23,333 bases of DNA from Bacillota bacterium (lineage in GTDB: Bacteria; Bacillota; Clostridia; Peptostreptococcales; Anaerovoracaceae), in assembly GCA_016293805.1 (NCBI GenBank), contig JAEDDI010000028.1, positions 1 through 23,333 of the forward strand. The letters are read 5' to 3'. Each line of letters begins with the position of its first letter. The stretch's first letter is position 1. Of this stretch, positions 1 to 7,612 are shown piece by piece. Under the pieces are notes generated by a model that made no database searches, was not told the origin of the DNA, and saw only the letters and a program-made list of their open reading frames with translations. Both the position numbers and the translations under genes were made by a program.

Positions 1-1
1 A

Positions 2-373
2 TCATACAGCAGAGGAAATCTGTTCGTAATACCTATCGAGGAGTCTATTCTTTACGTTGAGCCTGTATATCTTGAAGCGAAGAATTCTAGTATTCCTGAA
101 GTAAAGAAAGTAATAGTCGTATTCGGAGATCAGATAGCATATGAATCCACTCTTGCGGAAGCGCTTGAATCCATGTTTGGAAATGAGGCATCGGGCGGAG
201 TGACATCAGCGCAGCCGGATGAAAACGGCAGCGGGGAAATGACACAGGATGAAATAATCAGTGCTGCACAGAAGGCATTTGACAATGCCCAGAGCGCACA
301 GTCAAATGGTGACTGGGCACAGTATGGCAAATACCTTGATCAGCTTGAAAAATATCTTGGAATGCTCAAGTAA
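2..373 (+). CDS. UPF0182 family membrane protein, C-terminal fragment (5' end outside window)
   Basis: An open frame enters from the left edge and runs 123 codons to TAA at 371-373. The visible part starts with SYSRGNLFVIPIEESILYVE, then EPVYLEAKNSSIPEVKKV and a segment ending VVFGDQIAYESTLAEAL. This matches, from memory of the family, the C-terminal region of UPF0182 (COG1615) proteins, which are large multi-pass membrane proteins of unknown function, usually about 900 residues or more. After the conserved block comes a low-complexity acidic, Ser/Gly/Gln-rich linker and a short helical tail of about 35 residues (DEIISAAQKAFDNAQSAQ onward), also common in this family. No membrane segment lies in the visible part. 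The family call is fairly sure; function is unknown. Confidence 0.8.
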   Translation, partial: SYSRGNLFVIPIEESILYVEPVYLEAKNSSIPEVKKVIVVFGDQIAYESTLAEALESMFGNEASGGVTSAQPDENGSGEMTQDEIISAAQKAFDNAQSAQSNGDWAQYGKYLDQLEKYLGMLK

Positions 374-381
374 GACAAATT

Positions 382-395
382 ATATCTATAGATAT
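382..395. repeat. 14-bp perfect palindrome in the glnA upstream region
   Basis: ATATCTATAGATAT reads identically on both strands. It lies between the UPF0182 stop codon and the hairpin in front of glnA. It could be a regulator site or chance in an AT-rich spacer; it does not resemble a GlnR box (TGTNA-N7-TNACA). Confidence 0.35.
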
Positions 396-397
396 GA

Positions 398-419
398 GGG
401 GCATCCATATGGATGCCCC
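398..419 (+). terminator. GC-rich hairpin between the UPF0182 gene and glnA
   Basis: GGGGCATCC (398-406) pairs perfectly with GGATGCCCC (411-419) across an ATAT loop, giving a 9-bp stem. It sits 25 bases after the UPF0182 stop and 22 bases before the glnA start. There is no T-tract after it (ATAAGTTG follows), so it is a poor intrinsic terminator by itself. It may act as an attenuator, a processing site or a weak terminator. Confidence 0.5.
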
Positions 420-441
420 CATAAGTTGAAAAGGAGGTTAT

Positions 442-2349
442 ATGCTCGATTTTAACTTACGAACAATGCTATTCACCATTAAACCGGAACATCATTCGGG
501 AGAACACCTGAAGGAGATTCTGGTAAAGCATCCTGAGGTGCAGTTTGTATCATTTGTAGGAATCGATATCGGCGGGCACGACACCGATGAGAAGATCCCT
601 ATGAAAGCTTTTTTAAACGATGTGGATAAACTGCTGTCTGATGGAGTTCAGACTGACGGTTCATCAGTAGTACTTCCTAAAATTGCGGATCTTAACAATG
701 CAAAAGTTGATATCATCCCCGATCTTGATGTTAACTGGTATGTGGACTATAATCTGGATCACGTTGTGGACGGAATGCCGGTAGGAACGCTTCGTATTCC
801 TTCATTCCTTAAACACAACGATACCTTTGAGGTGGGCTCAAGAGTTATACTCCGCGATGCGATGAAGACATTCAAGGCGGAGATAATGAAGATACTGCAT
901 GAGAATCCATATGTATTTGAATATATGGATATCGACAGCGCAGATGATATTGATAAACTTGTGATAACATCTGCAACAGAACTTGAATTCTGGGTCAAGA
1001 CTCCTGATGAACAGTCGGACAAGGAACAGCTTTCAACGGCACAGGAACTGAAGACTCAGTACTGGAAGAGAACCCAGGGACCTGTTCGTACAGCACTTGA
1101 GAAGTGCCTTACAATTCTCGACCATTACGGTTTTGAGATGGAAATGGGACATAAGGAAGTTGGAGGCGTCAAGGCTAAACTTTCACATACTGGAAGATAT
1201 GATCATGTAATGGAACAGCTCGAAATCGACTGGAAATATTCAGATGCGATGCAGGCAGCCGACAATGAAAATATGATTAAATATATCGTTCGTGATGTTT
1301 TCAGAGCCTACGGTCTTGATGTCACATTCCTTGCAAAGCCTATAGAAGGTGTTGCCGGAAGCGGTGAACATACACATATCGGTCTTGCAGCGAAACTGAA
1401 GGATGGAAGAATGGTCAGCATGTTTGCATCGAAAAACAACGAGAACTACCTTAATGTAATCGGATACGGTGCTCTCATGGGCATTCTTGAAAACTATGAA
1501 GTAATCAATCCTTTCGTTTCGTCTTCAAATGATGCGTTCAACAGACTGAAGCCGGGATTTGAGGCTCCTGTGTGCACTGTAACTTCAATGGGCAAGTCGG
1601 TTGATCTTCCTTCGAGAAACAGAACAGTTCTTCTGGGACTTATACGCGATATGAAAAATCCTCTTGCAACAAGATTTGAACTGAGATCGCCGAATCCAAA
1701 GTCAAACACGTACCTTGTTCTTGCCGCCTCATATATGGCAATCATAGATGGCGTGAGGGCTGTTGTTGCGGCAGGAAAGACTCCTGAGGAGCTTGAGAAA
1801 TCAGTAAGCAAGAAATCAGGAGAGGAGGATTTCTATTTCGAAACCGAAAGAGAATACCGAAGTGAACTCGATGTATTTGAGAATTTCACCCCTGAGGAAA
1901 GAGCCAGACTTTTTGGAAATCCTCCTCAGACAGTATGGGAGAACATTAAGGCATTTGATCTTTATCCTGAGAAGACAAAGATATTCAGGGAAGGCGGCGT
2001 TATGACTGATATTGTTCTTGAATCCTACAGAGAGGCCATTCTCAATCAGTGGATACTGGAGCTTCACAACAGAATCGTTCCTGATGCAATGGACGATGTA
2101 AGAAAATGCAGAAAACTTCATAAGGACGATGAGGCAACAGATTACGATCTTGTAATGTGGAGCAGAGTCGAGAAACTGAAGTTTGAAATAGCCAAGAATA
2201 CAATCGACGAGCACTGCATACTGGGCAGAATTATCGACAGCCTTGACTCCGGAAACTATGAGGAGGCGTCAAAGCTTCAGATAAAGGCACAGGAAAAACT
2301 GTCTCAGCTTACCGATACGTATCTGGCATACAAAAAGAATTTGATATAG
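442..2349 (+). CDS. glnA: Glutamine synthetase, long clostridial form
   Basis: Makes glutamine from glutamate, ammonia and ATP in the cytoplasm, the main entry of ammonium into metabolism. The 635-residue product carries GS signatures: TELEFWV (metal/glutamate site region), AGSGEHTHIG in place of the usual nucleotide-site GNGMHxH, RLKPGFEAP before the ATP-contacting loop, and RFELRSPNPKSN near residue 415, equivalent to RxEFRSPD of type I enzymes. It lacks the GSIII (GlnN) signatures I know, yet is about 190 residues longer than classic GSI. The extra C-terminal part after about residue 460 is charged and probably helical. AAGGAGG at 431-437 lies only 4 bases before the chosen ATG; the next in-frame ATG (466) has no good site. 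serS follows after 22 bases, so the two are probably co-transcribed. No adenylylation tyrosine site is recognised. Confidence 0.88.
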   Translation: MLDFNLRTMLFTIKPEHHSGEHLKEILVKHPEVQFVSFVGIDIGGHDTDEKIPMKAFLNDVDKLLSDGVQTDGSSVVLPKIADLNNAKVDIIPDLDVNWYVDYNLDHVVDGMPVGTLRIPSFLKHNDTFEVGSRVILRDAMKTFKAEIMKILHENPYVFEYMDIDSADDIDKLVITSATELEFWVKTPDEQSDKEQLSTAQELKTQYWKRTQGPVRTALEKCLTILDHYGFEMEMGHKEVGGVKAKLSHTGRYDHVMEQLEIDWKYSDAMQAADNENMIKYIVRDVFRAYGLDVTFLAKPIEGVAGSGEHTHIGLAAKLKDGRMVSMFASKNNENYLNVIGYGALMGILENYEVINPFVSSSNDAFNRLKPGFEAPVCTVTSMGKSVDLPSRNRTVLLGLIRDMKNPLATRFELRSPNPKSNTYLVLAASYMAIIDGVRAVVAAGKTPEELEKSVSKKSGEEDFYFETEREYRSELDVFENFTPEERARLFGNPPQTVWENIKAFDLYPEKTKIFREGGVMTDIVLESYREAILNQWILELHNRIVPDAMDDVRKCRKLHKDDEATDYDLVMWSRVEKLKFEIAKNTIDEHCILGRIIDSLDSGNYEEASKLQIKAQEKLSQLTDTYLAYKKNLI

Positions 2350-2371
2350 GAAACAGGGAGAAACCATAAAA

Positions 2372-3643
2372 ATGTTAGACATTAAGAAAATAAGAGAAGA
2401 TTATGAAGGCATGAAAGCCGGTGTTGAAAGAAGAACAAAAGGAAGCTTTGGAATTGAGCACATTCCTGAAATCGATGCGAAGATAAGAGCTGCAAAAGGC
2501 GAAGTTGAACCAATGAAGGCGACTTTAAACAAGGTTTCAAAGCAGATCGGCGTTCTAAAGAAAAACGGTGAGGATGCAACAGAAATTATGGCGGAGATGA
2601 AGAAGCTTTCTGCTGATATCAAAGCCAAGGATGAAGAAATATCAAAACTTGAAAGCGATATCAGGGATGTACTTCTGGGAATTCCCAACATTCCGGCTGA
2701 ACATGTACCTGAAGGAAAGGATGATTCCGATAATATTGAAATCAGAAGGTTTCTTGAGCCTACCAGCTTTGATTTCGAACCGAAGGCACACTGGGATATA
2801 GGTACAGATCTGGATATACTTGACTGGGAAAGAGCGGGTAAAATAGCAGGAACAAGATTTACAGTATACAAGGGACTCGGTGCGAGACTTGAAAGAGCAA
2901 TTACCATGTTCATGCTTGACCTTCATACAATCGACCAGGATTATACAGAGATTCTCCCTCCGTTTATGGTAAACAGAAGCGCAATGACGGGTACAGGACA
3001 GCTTCCTAAGTTCGAGGAGGATATGTTCTATGTTCCTCAGAAGGATTTCTTCCTTATTCCTACTGCAGAAGTTCCTGTAACAAACCTTCTTGCACAGGAA
3101 ATACTCAGTGAAGAGGAACTTCCTGTTCACTATACAGCATATACACCTTGCTTCAGAGCAGAAGCAGGTTCCGCCGGAAGAGACACCAGGGGACTTATTC
3201 GCCAGCATCAGTTCAACAAGGTTGAGCTTGTTAAATTCTGCAGACCTGAAGATTCATGGGATGAACTTGAAAAACTCACTGCAGATGCTGAAGAGGTTCT
3301 TAAGATATTAGGTATTCCATACAGAGTTGTGAAGCTTTCAACAGGAGATCTGGGATTTTCGTCAGCATGCACATATGATATAGAGGTATGGATGCCTAGT
3401 TACGGCAGATATGTTGAAATATCATCATGTTCAAACTTCCTTGACTTCCAGGCAAGAAGGGCTAATATAAGGTTTAAGAGAGAAGGAGGCAAGAAGCCTG
3501 AATTTGTTCATACTCTTAACGGTTCGGGACTTGCAGTAGGAAGAACAACAGCGGCTGTACTTGAAAACTTCCAGCAGGAAGACGGAAGTGTGGTTATTCC
3601 GGAGGCACTCAGGAAGTACATGGGTGTTGATGTGATAAAATAG
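2372..3643 (+). CDS. serS: Serine--tRNA ligase
   Basis: Charges tRNA-Ser (and tRNA-Sec where present) with serine in the cytoplasm. At 423 residues the length is typical. Residues 1 to about 110 form the charged antiparallel coiled-coil arm that grips the tRNA long variable arm. The class II catalytic core follows, with TAEVPVTNL, motif 2 FRAEAGSAGRDTRGLIRQHQ, the serine-site ISSCSNFLDFQARR, and motif 3 ending LAVGRTTAAVLENFQ. Everything expected is intact. The gene sits 22 bases behind glnA with GGGAGA as ribosome binding site, and a strong terminator begins 14 bases after the stop. No T-box leader precedes it, so transcription appears to come from the glnA side. Confidence 0.97.
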   Translation: MLDIKKIREDYEGMKAGVERRTKGSFGIEHIPEIDAKIRAAKGEVEPMKATLNKVSKQIGVLKKNGEDATEIMAEMKKLSADIKAKDEEISKLESDIRDVLLGIPNIPAEHVPEGKDDSDNIEIRRFLEPTSFDFEPKAHWDIGTDLDILDWERAGKIAGTRFTVYKGLGARLERAITMFMLDLHTIDQDYTEILPPFMVNRSAMTGTGQLPKFEEDMFYVPQKDFFLIPTAEVPVTNLLAQEILSEEELPVHYTAYTPCFRAEAGSAGRDTRGLIRQHQFNKVELVKFCRPEDSWDELEKLTADAEEVLKILGIPYRVVKLSTGDLGFSSACTYDIEVWMPSYGRYVEISSCSNFLDFQARRANIRFKREGGKKPEFVHTLNGSGLAVGRTTAAVLENFQQEDGSVVIPEALRKYMGVDVIK

Positions 3644-3656
3644 CTTATTGTGTGAG

Positions 3657-3683
3657 ACCGGCGGGTTTTCCGCCGGTTTTTTT
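3657..3683 (+). terminator. Intrinsic terminator after serS
   Basis: ACCGGCGG (3657-3664) pairs with CCGCCGGT (3670-3677) across a GTTTT loop, followed by a run of T to 3683. This is a textbook strong terminator. Remarkably, the crcB ribosome binding site (AGGAGAG) begins on the next base, so the crcB message can only arise by read-through or from a promoter inside serS. Confidence 0.92.
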
Positions 3684-3694
3684 AGGAGAGGATT

Positions 3695-4063
3695 ATGAAT
3701 ATACTGGCAGTGGGTGCAGGCGGTTTTTTAGGTGCTGTTGCAAGGTATCTGATTGGAAAGATTCCGTTTCCTGCATGTGGTTTTCCACTTGCGACATTTA
3801 CTGTAAATTTACTCGGAGCCGTTATAATCGGTATTGTTTTTGCGCTGACAGCAAAACTCGGAGGTTCAGATTCAGGTACGGTGCTTTTTCTGAAAACGGG
3901 ATTCTGCGGAGGGCTTACTACATTCTCGACATTTTCTCTTGAAGGGCTTTCGCTTATACAGGACGGACACGCGGGAGTATTTGCAGTATATGCGGCAGCA
4001 TCTGTGGGCGTGTGCCTTCTTGGAGCTGCTTTGGGAAATGCTATAGGAAATATGGCGGCTTGA
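3695..4063 (+). CDS. crcB: Fluoride efflux channel CrcB/Fluc
   Basis: A 122-residue, very hydrophobic protein with about four membrane helices, the normal size for one Fluc subunit. Fluc channels are dual-topology dimers that let toxic fluoride leave the cytoplasm. Hallmarks seen: GAGGFLGAVARYLIG at the N-terminus, FPLATFTVNLLGA with the conserved pore Asn, and GFCGGLTTFSTFS, whose Gly-Thr-Thr-Phe-Ser-Thr-Phe stretch is the family signature with pore phenylalanines. Start ATG at 3695 follows AGGAGAG with 4-base spacing. The gene is single here; many Firmicutes carry two copies, and a second could lie elsewhere. No fluoride (crcB) riboswitch is visible upstream; instead the serS terminator directly abuts it. 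A second terminator follows. Confidence 0.95.
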   Translation: MNILAVGAGGFLGAVARYLIGKIPFPACGFPLATFTVNLLGAVIIGIVFALTAKLGGSDSGTVLFLKTGFCGGLTTFSTFSLEGLSLIQDGHAGVFAVYAAASVGVCLLGAALGNAIGNMAA

Positions 4064-4064
4064 C

Positions 4065-4090
4065 AGGATACAGAGATGTATCCTTTTTCT
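4065..4090 (+). terminator. Intrinsic terminator after crcB
   Basis: AGGATAC (4065-4071) pairs with GTATCCT (4078-4084) across AGAGAT, followed by TTTTCT. The hairpin starts one base after the crcB stop codon. Confidence 0.8.
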
Positions 4091-4101
4091 AGTTAATAAA
4101 G

Positions 4102-4141
4102 ATTAAGGATTTCTTAATAATTTAGACACTTTTTTCTTAAT
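4102..4141 (+). promoter_or_regulatory. Candidate regulator-binding repeats upstream of the response regulator gene
   Basis: ATTAAG (4102-4107) and CTTAAT (4113-4118) form an inverted repeat with a 5-base centre. The octamer TTCTTAAT occurs at 4111-4118 and again at 4134-4141, start to start 23 bases, close to two helical turns. Tandem half-sites of this spacing are typical for OmpR/PhoB-type regulators that control their own operon. No clear -35/-10 pair was found here, so the promoter itself is not placed. Confidence 0.4.
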
Positions 4142-4175
4142 GGGATTGGATGGATAATGAAAATGGAGGTTGGAT

Positions 4176-4862
4176 ATGGCAAGAATTTTAGTATGTGACG
4201 ATGAAAGAGATATTGTAAGAGCACTTAAGATATACCTTACCGCGGCAGGATATGAAGTGCTTGAGGCATATAACGGGAAGGAGGCACTGGATGTGGTAGG
4301 AGAAAATGAAGTTGATCTTATCGTTCTTGATGTGATGATGCCTGTAATGGACGGAATTGAAGCCATTATGAAGCTGCGCGAAAACTATGATATGCCGGTT
4401 ATATTTCTTTCGGCCAAATCAGAGGATCAGGACAAGATTCTTGGTCTTAATATCGGAGCTGATGATTATGTTACGAAGCCGTTCAATATGGTTGAGGTTG
4501 AAGCACGTATCAAGTCCAATCTTAGAAGATACAGGGCACCTGCAAAAGCGGAAACTGATGAGACTGTCGTTTTAGGGGGGATAGTATTGAATGACAGGAC
4601 CAAGGAGGTCACATCAGATGGAGAGAAGATTACTCTCACACCGAAGGAATATGAAATTCTAAAGCTCCTGATGGAAAACCCGGGCAGGGTGTTTTCCCCA
4701 AAGGAGATATACAGACGTGTATGGAATGAGGACCCGTTCGGAAGTGAAAGCACCGTTACCGTGCATATCAGACACCTTCGCGAGAAGATAGAGATGAATC
4801 CTGCAGAACCAAGATATATCAAGGTTGTCTGGGGGCAGGGATACAGAATCGAAAGGGGATAA
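4176..4862 (+). CDS. OmpR/PhoB-family response regulator (VanR-like)
   Basis: Cytoplasmic DNA-binding partner of the kinase encoded next. The receiver domain (residues 1 to about 115) has the acidic pair D8-D9, phospho-acceptor D52 in LIVLDVMMP, S79 and K101 in VTKPF. The C-terminal winged helix (about 128-228) contains LTPKEYEILKLLMENPGRVF and the recognition-helix region STVTVHIRHLREKIE. At 228 residues it is full length. A TTG six bases earlier (4170) could also start the frame, but GGAGG at 4165-4169 sits 6 bases before ATG 4176 and overlaps badly with the TTG, so 4176 is chosen. Sequence style is that of the VanR/YycF group common in Clostridia. The regulated genes probably include its own operon; the signal is unknown. 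Confidence 0.93.
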   Translation: MARILVCDDERDIVRALKIYLTAAGYEVLEAYNGKEALDVVGENEVDLIVLDVMMPVMDGIEAIMKLRENYDMPVIFLSAKSEDQDKILGLNIGADDYVTKPFNMVEVEARIKSNLRRYRAPAKAETDETVVLGGIVLNDRTKEVTSDGEKITLTPKEYEILKLLMENPGRVFSPKEIYRRVWNEDPFGSESTVTVHIRHLREKIEMNPAEPRYIKVVWGQGYRIERG

Positions 4863-4869
4863 AATAGAT

Positions 4870-4935
4870 ATGATTCTTGTAATTACGCTCATGATAGGAA
4901 TTATTACGATTGCAAAAGGAGTAAACTATGAATAA
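4870..4935 (+). CDS. Candidate 21-residue hydrophobic micro-ORF between regulator and kinase genes
   Basis: ATG at 4870 opens 21 codons (MILVITLMIGIITIAKGVNY then Glu) ending at TAA 4933-4935, which overlaps the first codons of the kinase gene (start 4928) in another frame. The peptide is almost wholly hydrophobic for 15 residues and then has one Lys, like a single short membrane helix. AAGGGG about 11 bases upstream could serve as a weak ribosome binding site. It may be a translated coupling leader for the kinase, a small membrane peptide, or just an open stretch. The kinase has its own AAAGGAG site inside this frame. No homology is claimed. Confidence 0.3.
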   Translation: MILVITLMIGIITIAKGVNYE

Positions 4936-6757
4936 AGGTCTTTTAAGAAATACCTTCGCAAAGACGATGGCGGCTGTAATGCTTGCAGTTATTCTTACCA
5001 CTGCTGTATTTTCAGCAGGCACAGCATTGGTGCTGAGCCATTATGAGGCATACAGTAAAAGTTTCAGCAGAGTGATGTCAAACATGCTGGCAGTCGATGC
5101 ATACGATGAAGCTAGTAATTTCTGGGAAGAAAACGGCGGCAGTATAAGTGAGTTTGACAAGAAAAATGCAGCCGAACCTGAAAATGCTGACTTTATCGTA
5201 AAGGACAAAACCGGAAAAGTAATATACAATTCAGTAAGCAAAAAAGAAAAATACATATCAGAGTCAACACTTTACTCGTATTTGAGTGATGACGACAAAA
5301 ATAATGCGGAAGTGACTGCATACCTTACTTCTTCATATGTCAGCGACACCATGAAATCACTGATGCAGACGATATACAGCGCCAGATACAGAGTAGTGAT
5401 ATACAGTGCAGTGCTGTTTATTATTGGAATTATGCTTGCGGCAGTGCTGCTGATTAATGCGGGTAAGAGAAAGGAAGATGATGATATCCACCTGCGAAGG
5501 ATGGACAGAATACCATCAGATCTGTATCTTCTGCTTGCAGGGGGAACAGTGACAGGGCTGGTAGCTATAGGCATTGAAGCAGTAATGTCGGATACTATAT
5601 CCGGAACACTGATAGCCTATCTTCTTGGGATACTGTGCATGATTATAGTAACGGCGTTTATGATGTGCATGGCTGTTCAGTTTAAGAAGGGAATAATATT
5701 AAGAGGAAGTATCATAGGGAGAATCTGCATCGCATCAGCGAAAGGAATCAGAGCTCTGCCCTATGTATGGAAGACAGTTGCTGCTGCATTGATAATTGCA
5801 GTGCTCAACTTCGTTGTGATAGGAATGAACATATACGGAGGAGGAGCAGCAATTCTGATTCTTGAGGTAATCGCCGCTTTTATAGCAGTCTGGTATATGT
5901 CAGTCATGATAGGAAGACTGAAAAAAGGGGGAGAAGCGATTGCATCAGGAAACACAGCTGTGGAGGTCAATACCAAGGGTATGTCTTCCGAGATGAGGAA
6001 GCATGCGGAAAATCTGAACAGCATCAATCTGGCGATAGTCAGGGCTGTGGATGAGAGAATGAAGAGCGAGATGTTCAAGACTGAGCTGATTACTAATGTG
6101 AGTCATGATATTAAAACACCGTTAACCTCGATTATAAACTATACGGATCTGCTCAGGTCTGAACAGCTGAATAATGAAACCGCATCCGAGTATGTGGAGA
6201 TCATAGCAAAGCATGCGGCAAAACTGAAAAAACTGACAGTTGATATAGTGGATGCATCCAAGGCAAGCACAGGCAATGTCAAAGTTGATATTTCAAAGCT
6301 TTCTGTCGGAATGATGCTTGAGCAGGCTGTCGGAGAGTACAGAGAGAAACTTGAGAAAAGTCACCTTGTGCCTGTCATTTCGATTCCGGATAACGATATT
6401 GAAATAATGGCTGACGGAAGACACATGGGAAGGGTTCTTGACAATGTGCTTAGTAATATCTGCAAGTACGCGCAGCCTGAAACCAGGGTATATATGGATG
6501 TGAAGGAGGATGGAAACAAAGCAGTTATTGTGTTCAAGAACATCTCCGGGGCAGAACTGAATATATCTGCAGATGATCTGATGGAAAGGTTTGTGAGAGG
6601 AGACGCCTCAAGAAACACTGAAGGTTCGGGGCTTGGGCTTTCAATTGCAAAGAGTCTTACACAGCTTCAGGGCGGCACGTTTGATATCGCAATTGACGGA
6701 GACCTGTTTAAAGTTGTCATAACAATGAACATGGCAATGGATATGTCGGGGGAATAG
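4928..6757 (+). CDS. Membrane sensor histidine kinase (VanS-like, six predicted TM helices)
   Basis: Senses an unknown signal at the membrane and phosphorylates the upstream response regulator. Of 609 residues, 1-12 are cytoplasmic, TM1 is about 14-36, an extracytoplasmic loop of about 120 residues follows, TM2 is about 156-178, and four more helices lie at about 198-220, 226-250, 283-304 and 307-328. Then come a short linker, HisKA with phospho-acceptor H393 in NVSHDIKTPLTS, and HATPase_c with N box DNVLSN (505-510) and a G2 box EGSGLGLSIAKSL (565-577). The usual DxGxG G1 box is replaced by VIVFKNIS; together with ERFVRGDASRNTEGSG this is, from memory, normal for a common Clostridia kinase group. 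The start follows AAAGGAG by about 7 bases. The C39-like protease gene begins 15 bases after the stop. Confidence 0.93.
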   Translation: MNKGLLRNTFAKTMAAVMLAVILTTAVFSAGTALVLSHYEAYSKSFSRVMSNMLAVDAYDEASNFWEENGGSISEFDKKNAAEPENADFIVKDKTGKVIYNSVSKKEKYISESTLYSYLSDDDKNNAEVTAYLTSSYVSDTMKSLMQTIYSARYRVVIYSAVLFIIGIMLAAVLLINAGKRKEDDDIHLRRMDRIPSDLYLLLAGGTVTGLVAIGIEAVMSDTISGTLIAYLLGILCMIIVTAFMMCMAVQFKKGIILRGSIIGRICIASAKGIRALPYVWKTVAAALIIAVLNFVVIGMNIYGGGAAILILEVIAAFIAVWYMSVMIGRLKKGGEAIASGNTAVEVNTKGMSSEMRKHAENLNSINLAIVRAVDERMKSEMFKTELITNVSHDIKTPLTSIINYTDLLRSEQLNNETASEYVEIIAKHAAKLKKLTVDIVDASKASTGNVKVDISKLSVGMMLEQAVGEYREKLEKSHLVPVISIPDNDIEIMADGRHMGRVLDNVLSNICKYAQPETRVYMDVKEDGNKAVIVFKNISGAELNISADDLMERFVRGDASRNTEGSGLGLSIAKSLTQLQGGTFDIAIDGDLFKVVITMNMAMDMSGE

Positions 6758-6772
6758 ACTCAGAGGAGATAT

Positions 6773-7522
6773 ATGGGAAAGAGAAGAAAGAAGAGAAGGG
6801 GCAGGGGCATCCTTGTCCTTCTCCTTGTGCTGGCAGCAGTACTGATTATATGGAGACCTGTGGCGGAACCTGACGCAAGGCTTAAGAGATATGCCAGTCT
6901 TCACGGCATTTCTGCAAGTGAATATCCGCAGTCTCTTGTCAGGCTTTATGAGAATAACAGGGAAACGGAAGATTTTGTATTTGAGTATCCGATACGCAGG
7001 GACGAAGAAACGGACATGAATCTTTCCGGGATTGATACATCGAAAGTTCCGCTTCTGATTCAGTGGGATCAGAGATGGGGATACAGAAACTACGGCGATG
7101 ATATGATGGGGCTGACAGGATGCGGACCGACATGTCTTTCTATGGTATATATTTATCTCACAGGAGATACTTCATTTAATCCATATGAGGCGGCCAGATT
7201 CTCAGAGAGGAACGGATTCTATTGCCGGGGAGAAGGAACCAGATGGGCAATGATGACGGAAGGGGGCAGACTCTTGGGGATGGACGTGACCGAGATACCA
7301 AAAGACAGGCAGAGGATATATGATAATCTTGATGTGGGGAACCCGATTATAGCCAGCGTGGTTCAGGGTCATTTTACATCATCCGGACATTTTATAGTTC
7401 TTACTGGAAGATCGGGAGACGAAATATATATAAATGATCCGAACAGCATCAGAAATTCGAAAAAACCGTGGAATTACGATGAAATAGAAAGTGAGTTTGC
7501 AAATCTCTGGGTATTCAGGTGA
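6773..7522 (+). CDS. Membrane-anchored C39-like cysteine peptidase domain protein
   Basis: 249 residues. The first 12 are mostly Lys/Arg, followed by a hydrophobic helix (about 12-27), so the protein is probably anchored with the rest outside the membrane. The C-terminal half fits the peptidase C39-like (C39_2) papain fold: LIQWDQRWGYRNYG (oxyanion Gln region, about 95-108), TGCGPTCLSMVY with likely nucleophile C117, SGHFIVLTGR with H206, and INDPNS with D222. The catalytic set is complete, so activity is plausible; substrate unknown, perhaps a cell-envelope peptide or protein. AGAGGAG lies 5-6 bases before ATG. It is 15 bases behind the kinase gene and likely in the same operon, which suggests that the two-component system controls an envelope activity. 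No terminator was seen after it. Confidence 0.85.
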   Translation: MGKRRKKRRGRGILVLLLVLAAVLIIWRPVAEPDARLKRYASLHGISASEYPQSLVRLYENNRETEDFVFEYPIRRDEETDMNLSGIDTSKVPLLIQWDQRWGYRNYGDDMMGLTGCGPTCLSMVYIYLTGDTSFNPYEAARFSERNGFYCRGEGTRWAMMTEGGRLLGMDVTEIPKDRQRIYDNLDVGNPIIASVVQGHFTSSGHFIVLTGRSGDEIYINDPNSIRNSKKPWNYDEIESEFANLWVFR

Positions 7523-7575
7523 TTGTGTGATTTTTATGAATATTGGACCTTATTGTTTTCTTATCGGGAGGATTC

Positions 7576-7584
7576 TGATAGAAT
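7576..7584 (+). promoter_or_regulatory. Candidate extended -10 promoter for the lipoprotein gene
   Basis: TGATAGAAT contains an extended -10 (TG, one base, TAGAAT at 7579-7584), 29 bases before the ATG at 7613. No good -35 lies at 17 bases; TTGTTT at 7553-7558 would need a 20-base spacer. The extended -10 may compensate. Confidence 0.45.
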
Positions 7585-7612
7585 ATTTATAAACACTTAA
7601 GGGGGGATATAC

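Noticed and set aside
2642..3208. Minus-strand open frame of 188 codons across serS
   Set aside because: It lies wholly inside the well-supported serS gene, has no ribosome binding site or recognisable domain, and is a shadow of biased codons.
3652..3942. Plus-strand frame of 96 codons overlapping crcB
   Set aside because: Out of frame with crcB, begins within the terminator stem region, and encodes a Cys/Arg-rich sequence without sense.
4928..6757. Missing G1 box as a sign of a dead kinase
   Set aside because: The N box, G2 box and phospho-acceptor histidine are intact, and this G1 variant with ERFVRGDASRNTEGSG is usual in a large group of Clostridia kinases, as far as I recall.
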